Positions 10,101 to 19,658 are shown, numbered from the stretch's first letter. The stretch: DNA of 64,000 bases from an uncultured Aquimarina sp. (GCF_947495315.1 NZ_CANLYD010000023.1:43414-107413), one strand, 5' to 3'. Made by a program: numbers and translations. The notes: a model not told the origin generated them from the letters alone.

Positions 10101-10551
10101 AAACTCTAATACCGTGGTTGTGTGCTTCATCAATAAAATCTTCAAACTCTTCTGCAGAGGTAAAGTTTGGATCAAATGCTGTCCAATCATTGGTGTGATA
10201 ACCGTGGTATGGATAATCATTAAATTCAGTACCGATATACCCATGTCTGTTTTCTACTACCGGAGTAACCCAGATAGCACTTACTCCAAGTTCATTAAAA
10301 TATCCTTCTCGAATTTTTTGTGTTACTCCCGGAATATCCCCTCCTTGAAAATCAAGTTCGTTAGCTGTACTGTTTTTTTGACGATCAAAGCTCGTATCAT
10401 TAGTAGGATCGCCGTTATTAAAACGATCGGTAATAAGAAAGTAAACTGTAAGATTATCCCAAGAGAATGGCAGGTTTCTTTCTGATTGTGCTACGCCTAG
10501 TCTAGGTAAACAAAGGCAAATTAATAACCCTAAATAGAGTAATTTTTTCAT
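7177..10551 (-). CDS. secreted multidomain GH13 alpha-amylase with three CBM26-like modules and T9SS sorting domain
   Basis: 1124 residues. A signal peptide (about 1-21) is followed by a GH13 catalytic domain (about 28-550). Region I is DIVMNH; the nucleophile Asp is in GFRVDTERH (near 281), the general acid Glu in MTGEDSS (near 322) and the third carboxylate in RSHDFSEYY (near 395). Next come two chitobiase C-terminal-like domains (YTTDGSDP, YTLDGSAP) interleaved with three starch-binding CBM26-like modules, each carrying FPAWPG or APAWPG and EVGIVFNDNGG-type strings. The last 75 residues are a T9SS sorting domain (AWPNPFNQSL to the end). It should hydrolyse starch or glycogen outside the cell. 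No SusCD pair is nearby. Confidence 0.93.
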   Translation of the reverse strand: MKKLLYLGLLICLCLPRLGVAQSERNLPFSWDNLTVYFLITDRFNNGDPTNDTSFDRQKNSTANELDFQGGDIPGVTQKIREGYFNELGVSAIWVTPVVENRHGYIGTEFNDYPYHGYHTNDWTAFDPNFTSAEEFEDFIDEAHNHGIRVLLDIVMNHSGYVTYKDVNGQRIPVDQDYPLDWVRLQCQEEGEPNNGELPCDDYTQSLYGLPDVRTESFNSVNLPQWLLDKWETEGRKQQELDELDSYFARTGKPRTPRYYLIKWLTDWVREYGIDGFRVDTERHVRADVWKELKEEAVLALREWKQNNPTKKPDDLDFYMTGEDSSLNIKNNANDPLPEDFTVSKFNSMINFRSPIEAYDSMGQEAIFSSFAEKLNQDGGFNTPGEYNMISYLRSHDFSEYYRGNMFEGAVKLLLSPGGAQIYYGDESGREFFDAQTYLDAGYRGFMNWDNMNDAMLLHWRKLGTFRREHVSIGAGSHQKLSDAPYIFKREYNRNGETDKALVFQGQDNDFAGALNVFGMWPEGTVLKDYFSDTTATVSGGTVTFGTTFGIVLVGEPFDLSDSVTLSINPASGFYTDVVTVEMDASTTTEGATVDIFYTTDGSDPSVSSTQYTTPFDINTTTSIKAIAFDSEGNESNIVPADYIIGDGSPFEVYFKKPATWSSATIYLFNQNTGEALDGFPAWPGATMDEIEGTPWFTYTIDQNVQVGIVFNDNGGDQTDDLTRITEGWYDGQWFDSCPSDCPTDPGPPVLTVSPDSGTFNGSVEVSMSATNSGVIYYTLDGSAPDATSTLYAGAFTIFSTGNTELNAVAINSAGSSDVINRVYTIEDTLGYTVNFRKPDSWNTAYVYLYDKNANAAIPGFPAWPGVQMSQLSTSPWFTYDIDESVEVGIVFNDNGGAQTDDLFRTIDGWYNNGWTDTCPGECPGIIPDTSFDVYFKKPSSWNTAFIYIYDKNANAAIPGAPAWPGVAMNTINGSPWYTYLVDESVEVGIVFTDNGGAQTDDLFRSTDGWYDNQWFDNCPSDCPSINDIKGSFSDKAPVSDALQVARAWPNPFNQSLTLSFTGNMKDNHVRIEMFDLAGKRTNTTLVKDTRTNTVTMNTANLPKGIYLLKIVSDKNVRVMKMVK

Positions 10552-10617
10552 AATTAAGTTTGGTTTGTGTGTTAATAAAAATAATGATCAAGAAAACTTT
10601 TACTATAATATAGTTTC

Positions 10618-10700
10618 CTCAAACGTTGTAATAAATATTTCTAAAAAAAAACGGGAAAATATAATATTCGAAGTGTCGTTTTTTTGCGAAAACGTTTGAG
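10618..10700. promoter_or_regulatory. paired CTCAAACGTT operator-like sites upstream of the amylase
   Basis: The 463-bp gap 10552-11014 holds no gene. Within it CTCAAACGTTGT (10618-10629, plus strand) is repeated as CTCAAACGTTTT on the minus strand (10700-10689), an inverted pair centred about 108 bases upstream of the amylase start. The AAACGTTT core is palindromic and resembles LacI-family sites used in sugar control. A link to maltose/starch regulation is inferred. Confidence 0.4.
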
Positions 10701-11014
10701 TGTTGATATTTTATTAAGAAAAGGTTAAAAAAGTAAAGAATGAATAAAAAATTAGCGTATAATTTGGTGTATTATCTATTTTCAGATTTAGTAAACCTGT
10801 ATTTCATATTCTTTTTAAAAACATCACAAGTTTTTCTAAAATTATTCAAATTAGAAATCTATAATTAGCATATTCTAAAATCTAATTACAAAGATTAGTC
10901 TTTACTACTAAATAAACAATAGAATCTATCTTAAAAAAAATTATACTTGATCTAATGGCAATGAGTATAAACATCACCAACGGTAAACATAGAAAATAAT
11001 ATCTTGAATAAAGC

Positions 11015-13438
11015 TTACCCGATCACTTTCAGTTTAGCAAATCGTAGTAACAGCTTTTTAATTCCGCCGTTTTCAAAATTAATCTCTGCTTTCTTATCTT
11101 GACCTACCCCATCTAACTGCAGAATTTTTCCTTTACCAAAACGCATATGTTCTACTATGGTTCCAGGTACCAGATCTCCATCAAAAAGATTCGCTTTAGG
11201 AGTACTTGTAGCATCATTAGACATTGGTCTTAGTTTACGTAGCTTACGCAATTGTTCCTCTGATGGTTTATGAGAAACCGGTGGTGATCCTGATAATGGC
11301 TTTTTAAGCCTTAATTTACTTTTATCTACATCTCCAAAAATATCAGTATCTACTAAAGGCTTATAACGATACGTTTCGATTGGAGTGATATATTCTAGAT
11401 ATTGAGCATCTATTTCTTCTATAAAACGACTAGGTTCTGCATCTACGAGTTTACCCCATCGATAACGAGATTGCGTATAGGTTAGATATGCTTGTTTCTC
11501 CGCTCTGGTTAAAGCTACATAAAATAATCTTCGTTCCTCTTCGAGCTCTGATCTGGTATTCATACTCATTCCGGATGGAAACAAATCTTCCTCCATACCT
11601 ACAATATAGACGTAAGGAAACTCCAGTCCTTTTGCTAAATGTATCGTCATTAAGGCTACTCTATCATCATCACCCGTATCCTGATCCAAATCTGTTGCCA
11701 GTGCTACATCTTCTAAAAATTCTGCAAGTGATCCTGTCTCATCTGCCAACTCTTTTTGTTCTTCTACAAAGTCCCGAATACCATTTAATAACTCCTCTAT
11801 ATTTTCAATACGAGCAATTCCTTCAGGTGTTCCATCTTTCTTAAGCTCTTGAAGTAAACCAGTGTTTTTAGCTACCATTTCTGATAATACAAAGGCATCA
11901 GAAGTTTGGTTGGTAACTTGAAAACTCTTGATCATATTCATAAAGTTTTCTAACCTGGTTTTTGTTCCGCTATTAATTTTTAGATTAATTCGATCCAGAT
12001 TTTCAATAATTTCGAAAATAGATCTATCATAATGGTTAGCGGCTACCACTAACTTATCCACAGTAGTACTACCAATTCCACGAGCAGGATAATTAATAAC
12101 ACGTTTTAGTGCTTCTTCATCTTTTGGATTGATAATTAACCTAAGATATGATAAAACATCTTTTATCTCTTTTCTTTGATAAAAAGACAGTCCTCCATAA
12201 ATTCTATACTTAATATCCCTTTTTCGCAGCGCATCCTCCATAGCACGAGACTGTGCATTTGTTCTATACAGAATAGCAAACTGACCATTGGTCAACTGAT
12301 GTTGCATTTGATTCTCAAAGATAGAACTTGCTACATATCGTCCTTCATCTCCATCCGTTAGCAATCGATTTACGAAAATTTTAGGACCAGGATCATTCGC
12401 AGTCCAAACTACTTTATCAAGTTTTGTTTTGTTTTTATCTATAATAGAATTAGCCGCTTCCACTATGTTTTTGGTAGATCGATAGTTTTGTTCTAATCGA
12501 TATTGCTGTACATTATCATAATCTCTCTGGAAATTAAGGATGTTATTAATATTCGCTCCACGGAAAGCATAAATACTTTGTGCATCATCTCCTACCACAC
12601 AAATATTCTGAAATTTATCTGATAATGCTTTTACAATTAGATACTGTGAGTGATTCGTATCCTGGTACTCATCCACCAGAATATATCTAAAGCGATTTTG
12701 ATATTTAGCCAATACATCTGGAAAACGATTCAACAACTCATTAGTTTTAAGTAATAAATCATCAAAATCCATCGCACCAGCCTTAAAGCAGCGATCTACA
12801 TAATGCTGATAGATTTCTCCCATACGCGGTCTTTTTGCCATGGCATCAGCCTCTACTAACTCAGCATTTTGAAAATATGCTTTTACAGTAATCAAACTAT
12901 TCTTATAAGAAGAAATACGCGATTGAACCTGCTTATACTTATAGATATCCTTGTCCAATCCCATCTCTTTAATTACCGAAGAAATTAATCGCTGAGAATC
13001 TTGTGTGTCATATATCGTAAAATTAGAAGGATACCCTAATTTATCAGCCTCAATTCTTAGGATTTTAGCAAAAATAGAATGAAACGTTCCCATCCATAGA
13101 TTCTTTGCTTCACTAGGACCTACAATATCAGCAATACGCTTTTTCATTTCTCGCGCTGCCTTATTGGTAAATGTTAATGATAAGATATTAAATGAATCCA
13201 CTCCCTGATTCATCAGATAGGCAATTCTATACGTAAGCACTCTAGTTTTTCCTGAACCAGCACCTGCAATAACGATCATAGGACCATCTTTCTGCAGTAC
13301 AGGAGCTCGTTGCGCATCATTTAATCCGGCTAAATATTCTTCCAAGTTTTCAGTGTTTTTTTCAGACTGGAAATTTAAGGAAAGAATGACATTTATGGAA
13401 GCCAAGAGTCTTTTAGTTGTAAACAAGTGATGAACCAC
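11015..13438 (-). CDS. uvrD: UvrD/PcrA-type ATP-dependent DNA helicase
   Basis: This superfamily 1A 3'-5' helicase has all classical motifs: Q motif LNDAQRAPV, Walker A AGAGSGKT, motif Ia LTFTNKAA, Walker B VDEYQDT, motif III GDDAQSIYAFRGA, motif IV EQNYRS, motif V MTIHLAKGLEF and motif VI YVALTRA. The C-terminal extension ends in the Tudor-like fold (PGTIVEHMRFGKG) that binds RNA polymerase in PcrA. The role is DNA repair and replication-fork or transcription-linked unwinding. The usual family start would be near LEEYLAGLN, which is a TTG at 13345; the first 31 residues given here (from ATG 13438) may not be translated. Confidence 0.95.
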   Translation of the reverse strand: MVHHLFTTKRLLASINVILSLNFQSEKNTENLEEYLAGLNDAQRAPVLQKDGPMIVIAGAGSGKTRVLTYRIAYLMNQGVDSFNILSLTFTNKAAREMKKRIADIVGPSEAKNLWMGTFHSIFAKILRIEADKLGYPSNFTIYDTQDSQRLISSVIKEMGLDKDIYKYKQVQSRISSYKNSLITVKAYFQNAELVEADAMAKRPRMGEIYQHYVDRCFKAGAMDFDDLLLKTNELLNRFPDVLAKYQNRFRYILVDEYQDTNHSQYLIVKALSDKFQNICVVGDDAQSIYAFRGANINNILNFQRDYDNVQQYRLEQNYRSTKNIVEAANSIIDKNKTKLDKVVWTANDPGPKIFVNRLLTDGDEGRYVASSIFENQMQHQLTNGQFAILYRTNAQSRAMEDALRKRDIKYRIYGGLSFYQRKEIKDVLSYLRLIINPKDEEALKRVINYPARGIGSTTVDKLVVAANHYDRSIFEIIENLDRINLKINSGTKTRLENFMNMIKSFQVTNQTSDAFVLSEMVAKNTGLLQELKKDGTPEGIARIENIEELLNGIRDFVEEQKELADETGSLAEFLEDVALATDLDQDTGDDDRVALMTIHLAKGLEFPYVYIVGMEEDLFPSGMSMNTRSELEEERRLFYVALTRAEKQAYLTYTQSRYRWGKLVDAEPSRFIEEIDAQYLEYITPIETYRYKPLVDTDIFGDVDKSKLRLKKPLSGSPPVSHKPSEEQLRKLRKLRPMSNDATSTPKANLFDGDLVPGTIVEHMRFGKGKILQLDGVGQDKKAEINFENGGIKKLLLRFAKLKVIG

Positions 13439-13956
13439 TCTCTTTTAGAAATTTAAATAGTATTTCTCTAATTCCTGAGAAGAAATAAAAACTTCTTCTT
13501 TTACAATATATCAGAAATACTCTTAATTTATTACATCAAAGACAAGTAATTTAGGGAATTACACAATACTAAAACAACTCATCAAACTTTGCTTCGAATA
13601 GTACCCGCACTTTAAAGCATAGACTTCTGATTGAATTACTTTATAAAGCCTTTTGATCAATTTTTAATCCATAAATCAAGTGAAACATTTTTTACTTAAA
13701 AGGTTTCGTAATTATTGAAGGTATTTCAAAGTTTTTCATAATAAAACGCTTTTCGCTTCTAATACTTGATCAGCGCCTAATTCGGATACATCTTAACATA
13801 TTTTTCGTGCCAATTTATAGAATATCAACACCCACAATACCCTAACAGTTTATGTATTGTTAGTTGGATGAACAAACAACGGATATAGACTTTTTGTAAA
13901 TTTAACCACACAATTAACAACATTTTATAACTCACACAAAAAACTAAAATTTAAAC
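13439..13956. other. 518-bp intergenic region between divergent uvrD and xylanase
   Basis: Must hold the promoters of both divergent genes. I see no coding frame. A short inverted CTAACA...TGTTAG pair lies near 13840-13862; I cannot assign it a role. Confidence 0.5.
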
Positions 13957-15879
13957 ATGAATTCACATTCCCAAATCAACCAATGCATTAAAAACAATGC
14001 ATGCATTTTTTCATTTATACTTATTCTTATTTCTTCTTGTAGTATCAATGGGCAGGTGTTAAAAGACGAAGTCCCAGCAGGAAAATATATTGGTACCATT
14101 GTTAATGGTAACTTTTTTAATGGTAGTAATACGACCCCTTCTGGCACTTACCAAACTACTATTGTAGAACAGTTCAACTCAATTGTTGCAGAGAATGATC
14201 ATAAAATGGAGAACCTACTAAAAGGTTCTGCTGCTAATAACCCATTCAACATTACTTTGGCAGATATTAATACTGATAAACTAGATCGTATGATCAATTT
14301 TGCAGATGCTAATGATATTAACGTAAAAAGAGGTCATGCCCTGATGTGGTATAGCCAAGCACCTCAATGGCTTAGAGATGACGCTACGGGATGGACAAAA
14401 CAACAAATATTTGATTTTGCTGAATCCTATATTACTACAGTAATGACATATACTAAAGGAAAAATAGATGAATGGGATGTTTTTAATGAAATTATCAATG
14501 AAAATAGTGCTGGGTTTCGCTCAGGAACTTGGTATGCCAATGTGGGCAATATTCAGGATTTTATTGATCATTGCTTTATTGTAGCTAAATCTGTTGATCC
14601 AGATGTTGTATTATTTTATAATGATTACTCTATAGAAACGTTTAATACCGATCCTAATTCTAAGAATGCTTTTATGAGAACTATGATACAAGGCATGGTA
14701 GAAAGAGGTGTTCCAATTGATGCGTTGGGTCTACAAAGTCATTTTGAAAATGGGATTGGAGACAGTTTTACAGATCAAGTAAGCCAAACTATGGATTTTG
14801 CAATCGATCTAGGGTTAATTTGTAATATTACAGAACTAGATATCAGAATTTGTAATAATGGTCAACCGGCATCCGAAGAAGAATTACAAGCGCAAAAGGA
14901 TTCATATCAAAGAATAGCTGCAATGGCATTAGCAAAAGATGGATGTACAGGATTAACTTTATGGGGATTTACAGATGCTTCTTCGTGGATACCAGGTTTT
15001 TTTGATGGCTGTGGTAGTGCTTTAATTTATGATAACAACTACCAACCGAAACCTTCGTTTACTGGACTTCTTAATGGATTACAAGGTATCACCGTAGAAG
15101 ATAATGGAGGCTGTGGCGGCGCAACAGTAGCACAAGCTCCTTTTAATGGAACACCTACTACAATCCCTGGTATTATAGAGTTTGAAAATTATGATATTGG
15201 CGGTGAAGGTGTTGCGTATCAAGATGATGATACACTTAATAACGGAGGATCCACTTATAGAGATTGCGATGCCACAGATATTGTATTAGAAGAATCTGGT
15301 GCACTAATTATCGGATGGCTAAGTCCTGAAGAATGGTTAGAGTATACAATAAATGTATCCGATTCAGGATCTTATGATTTTACATTTTCTACAGCTGCTG
15401 ATACAGGTTTTGGAGGAGAAGGTAGTCTAGAACTTGATGGCGTTGACATTTCTGGACTTATCAACTTTGCTTCAACTGGCGGCTGGTCTAATTTCCAAGA
15501 TACCATAGTAACCGAAATACCTTTAACCGAAGGTGAACATATCTTACGATTTAATGTAGAATTAGGTAGCTTTAATGTAGATAAAATGACTGCTTCTATA
15601 AATACACTCGGTACTAATGACTACGGCTTTGATGCTGCAGAAAATTTTAAAGCGTATCCCATACCATTTAATAAAGAATTAAATATTGGTTTTAAAACAA
15701 TCGGAGAGACAAGTAGCATTACCCTAATAGATATTCACGGAAGAAAAGTTTTTAGTCAAAAATACACCAATGAAGATGCTATAACTATCCATGCTGGAAA
15801 TTTATCCTCAGGTATGTACTTCTTACAGATAAACCGAAAAGATAATTCTTCGAAAATGATAAAGATTATGAAGCAATAA
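13957..15879 (+). CDS. secreted GH10 endo-xylanase with CBM6 module and T9SS sorting domain
   Basis: 640 residues with an N-terminal signal sequence (hydrophobic about 17-31). The GH10 barrel (about 38-375) shows AENDHKMENL, RGHALMWY, the acid/base Glu in WDVFNEI (near 177) and the nucleophile Glu in ITELDIRI (near 293). A CBM6 module follows (about 405-545: IEFENYD, EEWLEYTINV, NVDKM), typically binding xylan or related glycans. The final 75 residues are a T9SS sorting domain (KAYPIPFNKEL, SSGMYFLQI). It should cut xylan outside the cell. No xylan transporter or regulator is adjacent. Confidence 0.94.
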   Translation: MNSHSQINQCIKNNACIFSFILILISSCSINGQVLKDEVPAGKYIGTIVNGNFFNGSNTTPSGTYQTTIVEQFNSIVAENDHKMENLLKGSAANNPFNITLADINTDKLDRMINFADANDINVKRGHALMWYSQAPQWLRDDATGWTKQQIFDFAESYITTVMTYTKGKIDEWDVFNEIINENSAGFRSGTWYANVGNIQDFIDHCFIVAKSVDPDVVLFYNDYSIETFNTDPNSKNAFMRTMIQGMVERGVPIDALGLQSHFENGIGDSFTDQVSQTMDFAIDLGLICNITELDIRICNNGQPASEEELQAQKDSYQRIAAMALAKDGCTGLTLWGFTDASSWIPGFFDGCGSALIYDNNYQPKPSFTGLLNGLQGITVEDNGGCGGATVAQAPFNGTPTTIPGIIEFENYDIGGEGVAYQDDDTLNNGGSTYRDCDATDIVLEESGALIIGWLSPEEWLEYTINVSDSGSYDFTFSTAADTGFGGEGSLELDGVDISGLINFASTGGWSNFQDTIVTEIPLTEGEHILRFNVELGSFNVDKMTASINTLGTNDYGFDAAENFKAYPIPFNKELNIGFKTIGETSSITLIDIHGRKVFSQKYTNEDAITIHAGNLSSGMYFLQINRKDNSSKMIKIMKQ

Positions 15880-15926
15880 AATTTATTGTATATAAAAGAA
15901 GAGCTGAACATATGAAAAGAAAGAGC

Positions 15927-15960
15927 TAGCGGTAAAGATATTATTTTACCGCTAACTTTT
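15927..15960 (+). terminator. terminator after the xylanase
   Basis: TAGCGGTAAA pairs perfectly with TTTACCGCTA (15927-15936 and 15945-15954) and is followed by a T-rich tract (ACTTTTTC). Confidence 0.75.
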
Positions 15961-16120
15961 TCTTTTTACAAAAATTAGATTATTCTTTCCTTGTTAATAT
16001 CTTTTTTTTGAAAAAACATCGTTGAAATGCAATTTTTTAAGATAAAATACATATATTTAAAAATCTTTATGATACTAAAGAAATTATTTTAACCCCAAAA
16101 TTTAACCTAATTTTTTTCTT

Positions 16121-16408
16121 ATGTCCCCAAACTTAAACGCTCAGCCCATTGAAAAAGAACAAATCAAATTTCTAACCTTCCCAAAAGAAGATGTACTTAA
16201 TAAAAGAAAAGATCAAATCGATCGAATTTTAGAATTACAAAGAGCATTATCTCTTGGTAACTTAGAACGCCATAAAGTAAAAATTGTATTTGTTGATAAC
16301 AAAGGACTCAAAAAAGTAGAAACCACTATTTGGGGAATTACAGATAAAGAAGTAATCCTTAAACAGTCTACTATTATTCCATTAGAAAGAATTATAAGTA
16401 TCTCATAA
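16121..16408 (+). CDS. small conserved flavobacterial protein, function unknown
   Basis: 95 residues, cytoplasmic, no signal peptide. The N-terminal half is charged and helical (KRKDQIDRILELQRALS); the C-terminal half is beta-rich (KVKIVFVDN, TTIWGITD, VILKQSTIIPLERI), which looks like a small barrel fold. I recall closely similar hypothetical proteins in flavobacteria but no assigned role. It has its own hairpin terminator, so it is probably monocistronic. Confidence 0.75.
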   Translation: MSPNLNAQPIEKEQIKFLTFPKEDVLNKRKDQIDRILELQRALSLGNLERHKVKIVFVDNKGLKKVETTIWGITDKEVILKQSTIIPLERIISIS

Positions 16409-16434
16409 AAATTTAAGTGTTATTGCCTTGAAAG

Positions 16435-16475
16435 CTCTCAATATCTTCTCAATGATGTATTGAGAGTTTTTATTT
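16435..16475 (+). terminator. terminator after the 95-aa gene
   Basis: CTCTCAATA (16435-16443) pairs with TATTGAGAG (16458-16466), followed by TTTTTATTT. Confidence 0.8.
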
Positions 16476-16596
16476 AAAACATGTAATACAATAAACCTAT
16501 TTTTAGTGTGTTATGAAACAATTAATATGTATTTAAATCAATGTAATTCAGAATAATAAACCTATTTAAAAACTAATTTTACCCAAAAATCAAAAA

Positions 16597-18972
16597 ATGT
16601 TCAAAACCTACTATAAAAAATTAATGCTACTCCTGTTCTTTATAAACGTAATGGTTATACATTCTCAGGATTCTAATGCTCAATTAATCTCCAATAATCC
16701 AGATAGTTTCATCGAAAACCTTACCATTAACAAGTCAAAAGGGTTATTTATAAATCTATCGAAGAAAAACACTTCACTTTCATTAAACCTTAAGGTAGAA
16801 AAAGTAAAAAACGACCTAATCACATTTATTGGTAGTGTAAACAATCAAAAACTATCTACTTTTACTTTATTTAAAACTAAAAATCAAATAGAAGGAACTT
16901 TAGTCCTCAGAAACGAAAAAACCGGTTTCAAAATTTTCACAAATGATCTGGGAAAAGTATATATTGAAGAAGTAGATATTAACTCTCTGGTTTGTATAGA
17001 TTTTGAAAAAACTGAAGAGGAAAATAACAAAAATACAAATGATGTATTTTCTAAAATGGCTCCTCAATTAGAAAGTCTTCCAGGAGCACCAGGAATTATC
17101 TATTTAGACTTTGATGGAGAAGTTGTATCTGGAACAAGTTGGGTTGGTGGCGGCACTATTAATGCACAATCTCCAAATTTTTCTGATCAAAAAATCATAG
17201 CTGTTTGGGAAATAATGGCTGAAGATTTTAGAGCTTTTAACTTAAACGTCACTACACGAAGAGACTTATATGATGCTGCTCCACAAAATCGTAGAATGAT
17301 GTGCATATTTACTCCTACCAAAGATGCAGCGCCTACTGCAGGTGGTGTTGCCTATTTAGGTTCTTTTTCTTCAACTAGAACAGATAATCCATGTTGGATT
17401 TATAATTTATCCACAAGAGCAGCTGGAGAGACAGGATCTCATGAGGTAGGACATACATTAAGGCTAAGTCATGATGGCAGACCCGGAGAAGAATATTATG
17501 CTGGCCATGGGCAATGGTCGCCAATTATGGGGTGGAGTGCTAACAAAACTTTAGGCCACTGGAGTAAAGGAGAGTATGATAATGCTACTCAACAGCAAGA
17601 TGACATAGAAATTATCGCTGGATCTCAAAACGGGGTTGGTTTTAGAGAAGATGATCATAAAGACATTATTACAGAAGCTACTCCAATATTAGTAGATACT
17701 GATGGAAATGTTAGTGCTGATCAAAACTTTGGTTTTATACATAACAGTGATGATAAAGATGTATTTTCATTTGTAATTGAAACGGGTAATGTTTCTTTCA
17801 ATTTTAATCCTAGTCCAGATCATCCTAACCTTAATATACAAGCTAGAATTCTGAATGGGATTGGTGAAGAAATTGCTATTTCTGATCCTTCCGGACTCAA
17901 TGCTGGTTTTGATTTAGATCTCAGTTTTGGAACTTACTTTGTAGAAGTTGATGGTGTTGGAGAAGGAAATCTAAGTAATGGATATTCTGATTACTCATCT
18001 ATAGGTAATTATTATATTTCCGGTAGGTATATTCCTGGTGATAACAATCAGCCCCCTATAGCAAATTTCGAAGCTGCTACTAATTGTGCTACAGTGAATT
18101 TCAATAGTACAACTATAAATAATGTAAATGCTTATTTATGGGATTTTGGAGACGGAACCACGGCTACGGAACAAAATCCAACACATACATATGCCGGCAG
18201 TGGTACTTATAGTATTACACTTACTACTTCTAATAGTGCGGGGGAAGATACCAGACAGCGTGATGATTTTATTACCATCAATATTCCTCAACAACCTGCT
18301 GGAGCAGATCAAAATATTTGTATTGGAGAATCTACATCGTTAACTGTAACGGGAAACAGTGAATTTAGGTGGTATAATGCCCCCACAGGTGGAACTTTGC
18401 TATATACAGGAGCTACTTTTGAAGCACCTGCACTGCAATCTAGTCAGACATATTATGTAGCAGGCTCTTTTGATAACTGTACGACAAATACGAGAACAGC
18501 AATCAATATTATAGTAGAGGAAAATCCACAACCTCCTACGATAACAATTCCTGACACTAAAAACCTTACAGCCGATACTACATACGCAGCATATCAATGG
18601 TATTTTAATGGAGAACCAATTACTGGTGCTAATGATTCTCAATATGTACCAGATCAAATAGGAAATTATAGTGTCGAAGTTTTTAACGAAACAGGATGTA
18701 ATGCAATTTCCTCAGCATTTTCTGTTGATTTATCCCAACTTAATTTAAGCCAAGGAACCAGTGTTTTTAAGTTCTACCCTAACCCCACTAAAGATATACT
18801 AAGAATTGATGGACTTACCATAAATGAAAATGATATAAGAATAGTAAATACTTCTGGACAAGTAGTAGTTAATTCTGTTATAGAACCTGAGATAGACTTA
18901 ACTAAATTGTCTAGTGGACTTTATGTGATTCTAATAAACAATAAATCTGTTGGCAAATTTGTCAAACTATAA
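16597..18972 (+). CDS. T9SS-secreted metzincin-like metalloprotease, paralog 1 (variant zinc motif)
   Basis: 791 residues: signal peptide (about 1-24), propeptide (25-150), protease domain (about 155-345), pre-peptidase C-terminal-like domain (385-475), PKD domain (485-570, YLWDFGDGT), two Ig-like segments (575-710) and a T9SS sorting domain (FKFYPNPTKD). The zinc site is HEVGHTLRLSHD (from about residue 281) with Met-turn SPIMGWS. Metzincins read HExxHxxGxxH; here residue 289 is Arg (AGG at 17461-17463) where both paralogs in the window have Gly. Activity may be altered. Its first 200 residues are nearly identical to those of paralog 3. Confidence 0.9.
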   Translation: MFKTYYKKLMLLLFFINVMVIHSQDSNAQLISNNPDSFIENLTINKSKGLFINLSKKNTSLSLNLKVEKVKNDLITFIGSVNNQKLSTFTLFKTKNQIEGTLVLRNEKTGFKIFTNDLGKVYIEEVDINSLVCIDFEKTEEENNKNTNDVFSKMAPQLESLPGAPGIIYLDFDGEVVSGTSWVGGGTINAQSPNFSDQKIIAVWEIMAEDFRAFNLNVTTRRDLYDAAPQNRRMMCIFTPTKDAAPTAGGVAYLGSFSSTRTDNPCWIYNLSTRAAGETGSHEVGHTLRLSHDGRPGEEYYAGHGQWSPIMGWSANKTLGHWSKGEYDNATQQQDDIEIIAGSQNGVGFREDDHKDIITEATPILVDTDGNVSADQNFGFIHNSDDKDVFSFVIETGNVSFNFNPSPDHPNLNIQARILNGIGEEIAISDPSGLNAGFDLDLSFGTYFVEVDGVGEGNLSNGYSDYSSIGNYYISGRYIPGDNNQPPIANFEAATNCATVNFNSTTINNVNAYLWDFGDGTTATEQNPTHTYAGSGTYSITLTTSNSAGEDTRQRDDFITINIPQQPAGADQNICIGESTSLTVTGNSEFRWYNAPTGGTLLYTGATFEAPALQSSQTYYVAGSFDNCTTNTRTAINIIVEENPQPPTITIPDTKNLTADTTYAAYQWYFNGEPITGANDSQYVPDQIGNYSVEVFNETGCNAISSAFSVDLSQLNLSQGTSVFKFYPNPTKDILRIDGLTINENDIRIVNTSGQVVVNSVIEPEIDLTKLSSGLYVILINNKSVGKFVKL

Positions 18973-18991
18973 GTCTTTTTTTAACCTTATT

Positions 18992-19028
18992 AAAAGCATA
19001 TTTCTTTAATTCAGAAATATGCTTTTTT
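18992..19028 (+). terminator. terminator after metalloprotease paralog 1
   Basis: AAAAGCATATTTCT (18992-19005) pairs perfectly with AGAAATATGCTTTT (19013-19026), ending in a T run. Confidence 0.85.
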
Positions 19029-19108
19029 GTTTATACAGAGATCAAAAACACATTTTAACTTTCCTGTAATAGATTTTTGAATATCTTTAGAAACCAAAAA
19101 AATTAAGA

Positions 19109-19645
19109 TTGAAACACACATTTTTAATTCTCCTCGCCATACTACCAGGAATACTTCTTTGTCAAAAAGAATCCAAACCAGGAACTATTATTACTCAATT
19201 TGGTAAGACATACGAAGTTGATAATCCTGACTTTAAAACAAATACAACAAGTGAATTAAAGGCTGTATTTGATGTCGGGAGATCTTTTGGAGATAGTACT
19301 AAGATCAATCCGCTTATAAATACTGCAGCCAGGTATCTTAATATGCATGCCGATGCAGGAGTGTCATTAGAGAACCTAAAAGTAGCTTTAGTTATTCACG
19401 GAAGTGCCGCTAATGATATTTTGAATAACAAAAATTATAATACAAAATTCGGTTTGGATAATCCAAATACTCCTTTAATATCAGCACTTACCGAAAAAGG
19501 AGTTCAGATCATTTTGTGCGGGCAGACCGCTGCGCATAGAAACATCTCTAAGTCTGATGTCCATCCTAATATACAGTTTGCATTATCAGCGATGACCGCT
19601 TTAGTACAATTACAAAACGAAAACTACAAACTCATTAATTTTTAA
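19109..19645 (+). CDS. secreted DsrE-like protein
   Basis: 178 residues starting at TTG, with a signal peptide (about 1-18). The body matches the DsrE/DsrF-like fold: LKVALVIHGSA, then a helix, then GVQIILCGQTAAHRNI with a conserved-type Cys, and a final helix SAMTALVQLQ. DsrE proteins handle sulfur in some systems, but periplasmic copies like this are of unknown role. It is 13 bases upstream of the M20 amidohydrolase gene, so probably first in an operon with it. Confidence 0.75.
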   Translation: MKHTFLILLAILPGILLCQKESKPGTIITQFGKTYEVDNPDFKTNTTSELKAVFDVGRSFGDSTKINPLINTAARYLNMHADAGVSLENLKVALVIHGSAANDILNNKNYNTKFGLDNPNTPLISALTEKGVQIILCGQTAAHRNISKSDVHPNIQFALSAMTALVQLQNENYKLINF

Positions 19646-19658
19646 CTCAACTCATCCT

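Noticed and set aside
13840..13862. CTAACA...TGTTAG inverted pair as a lone attC-like site
   Set aside because: Too short, with no long stem and no cassette-end complement on either side.
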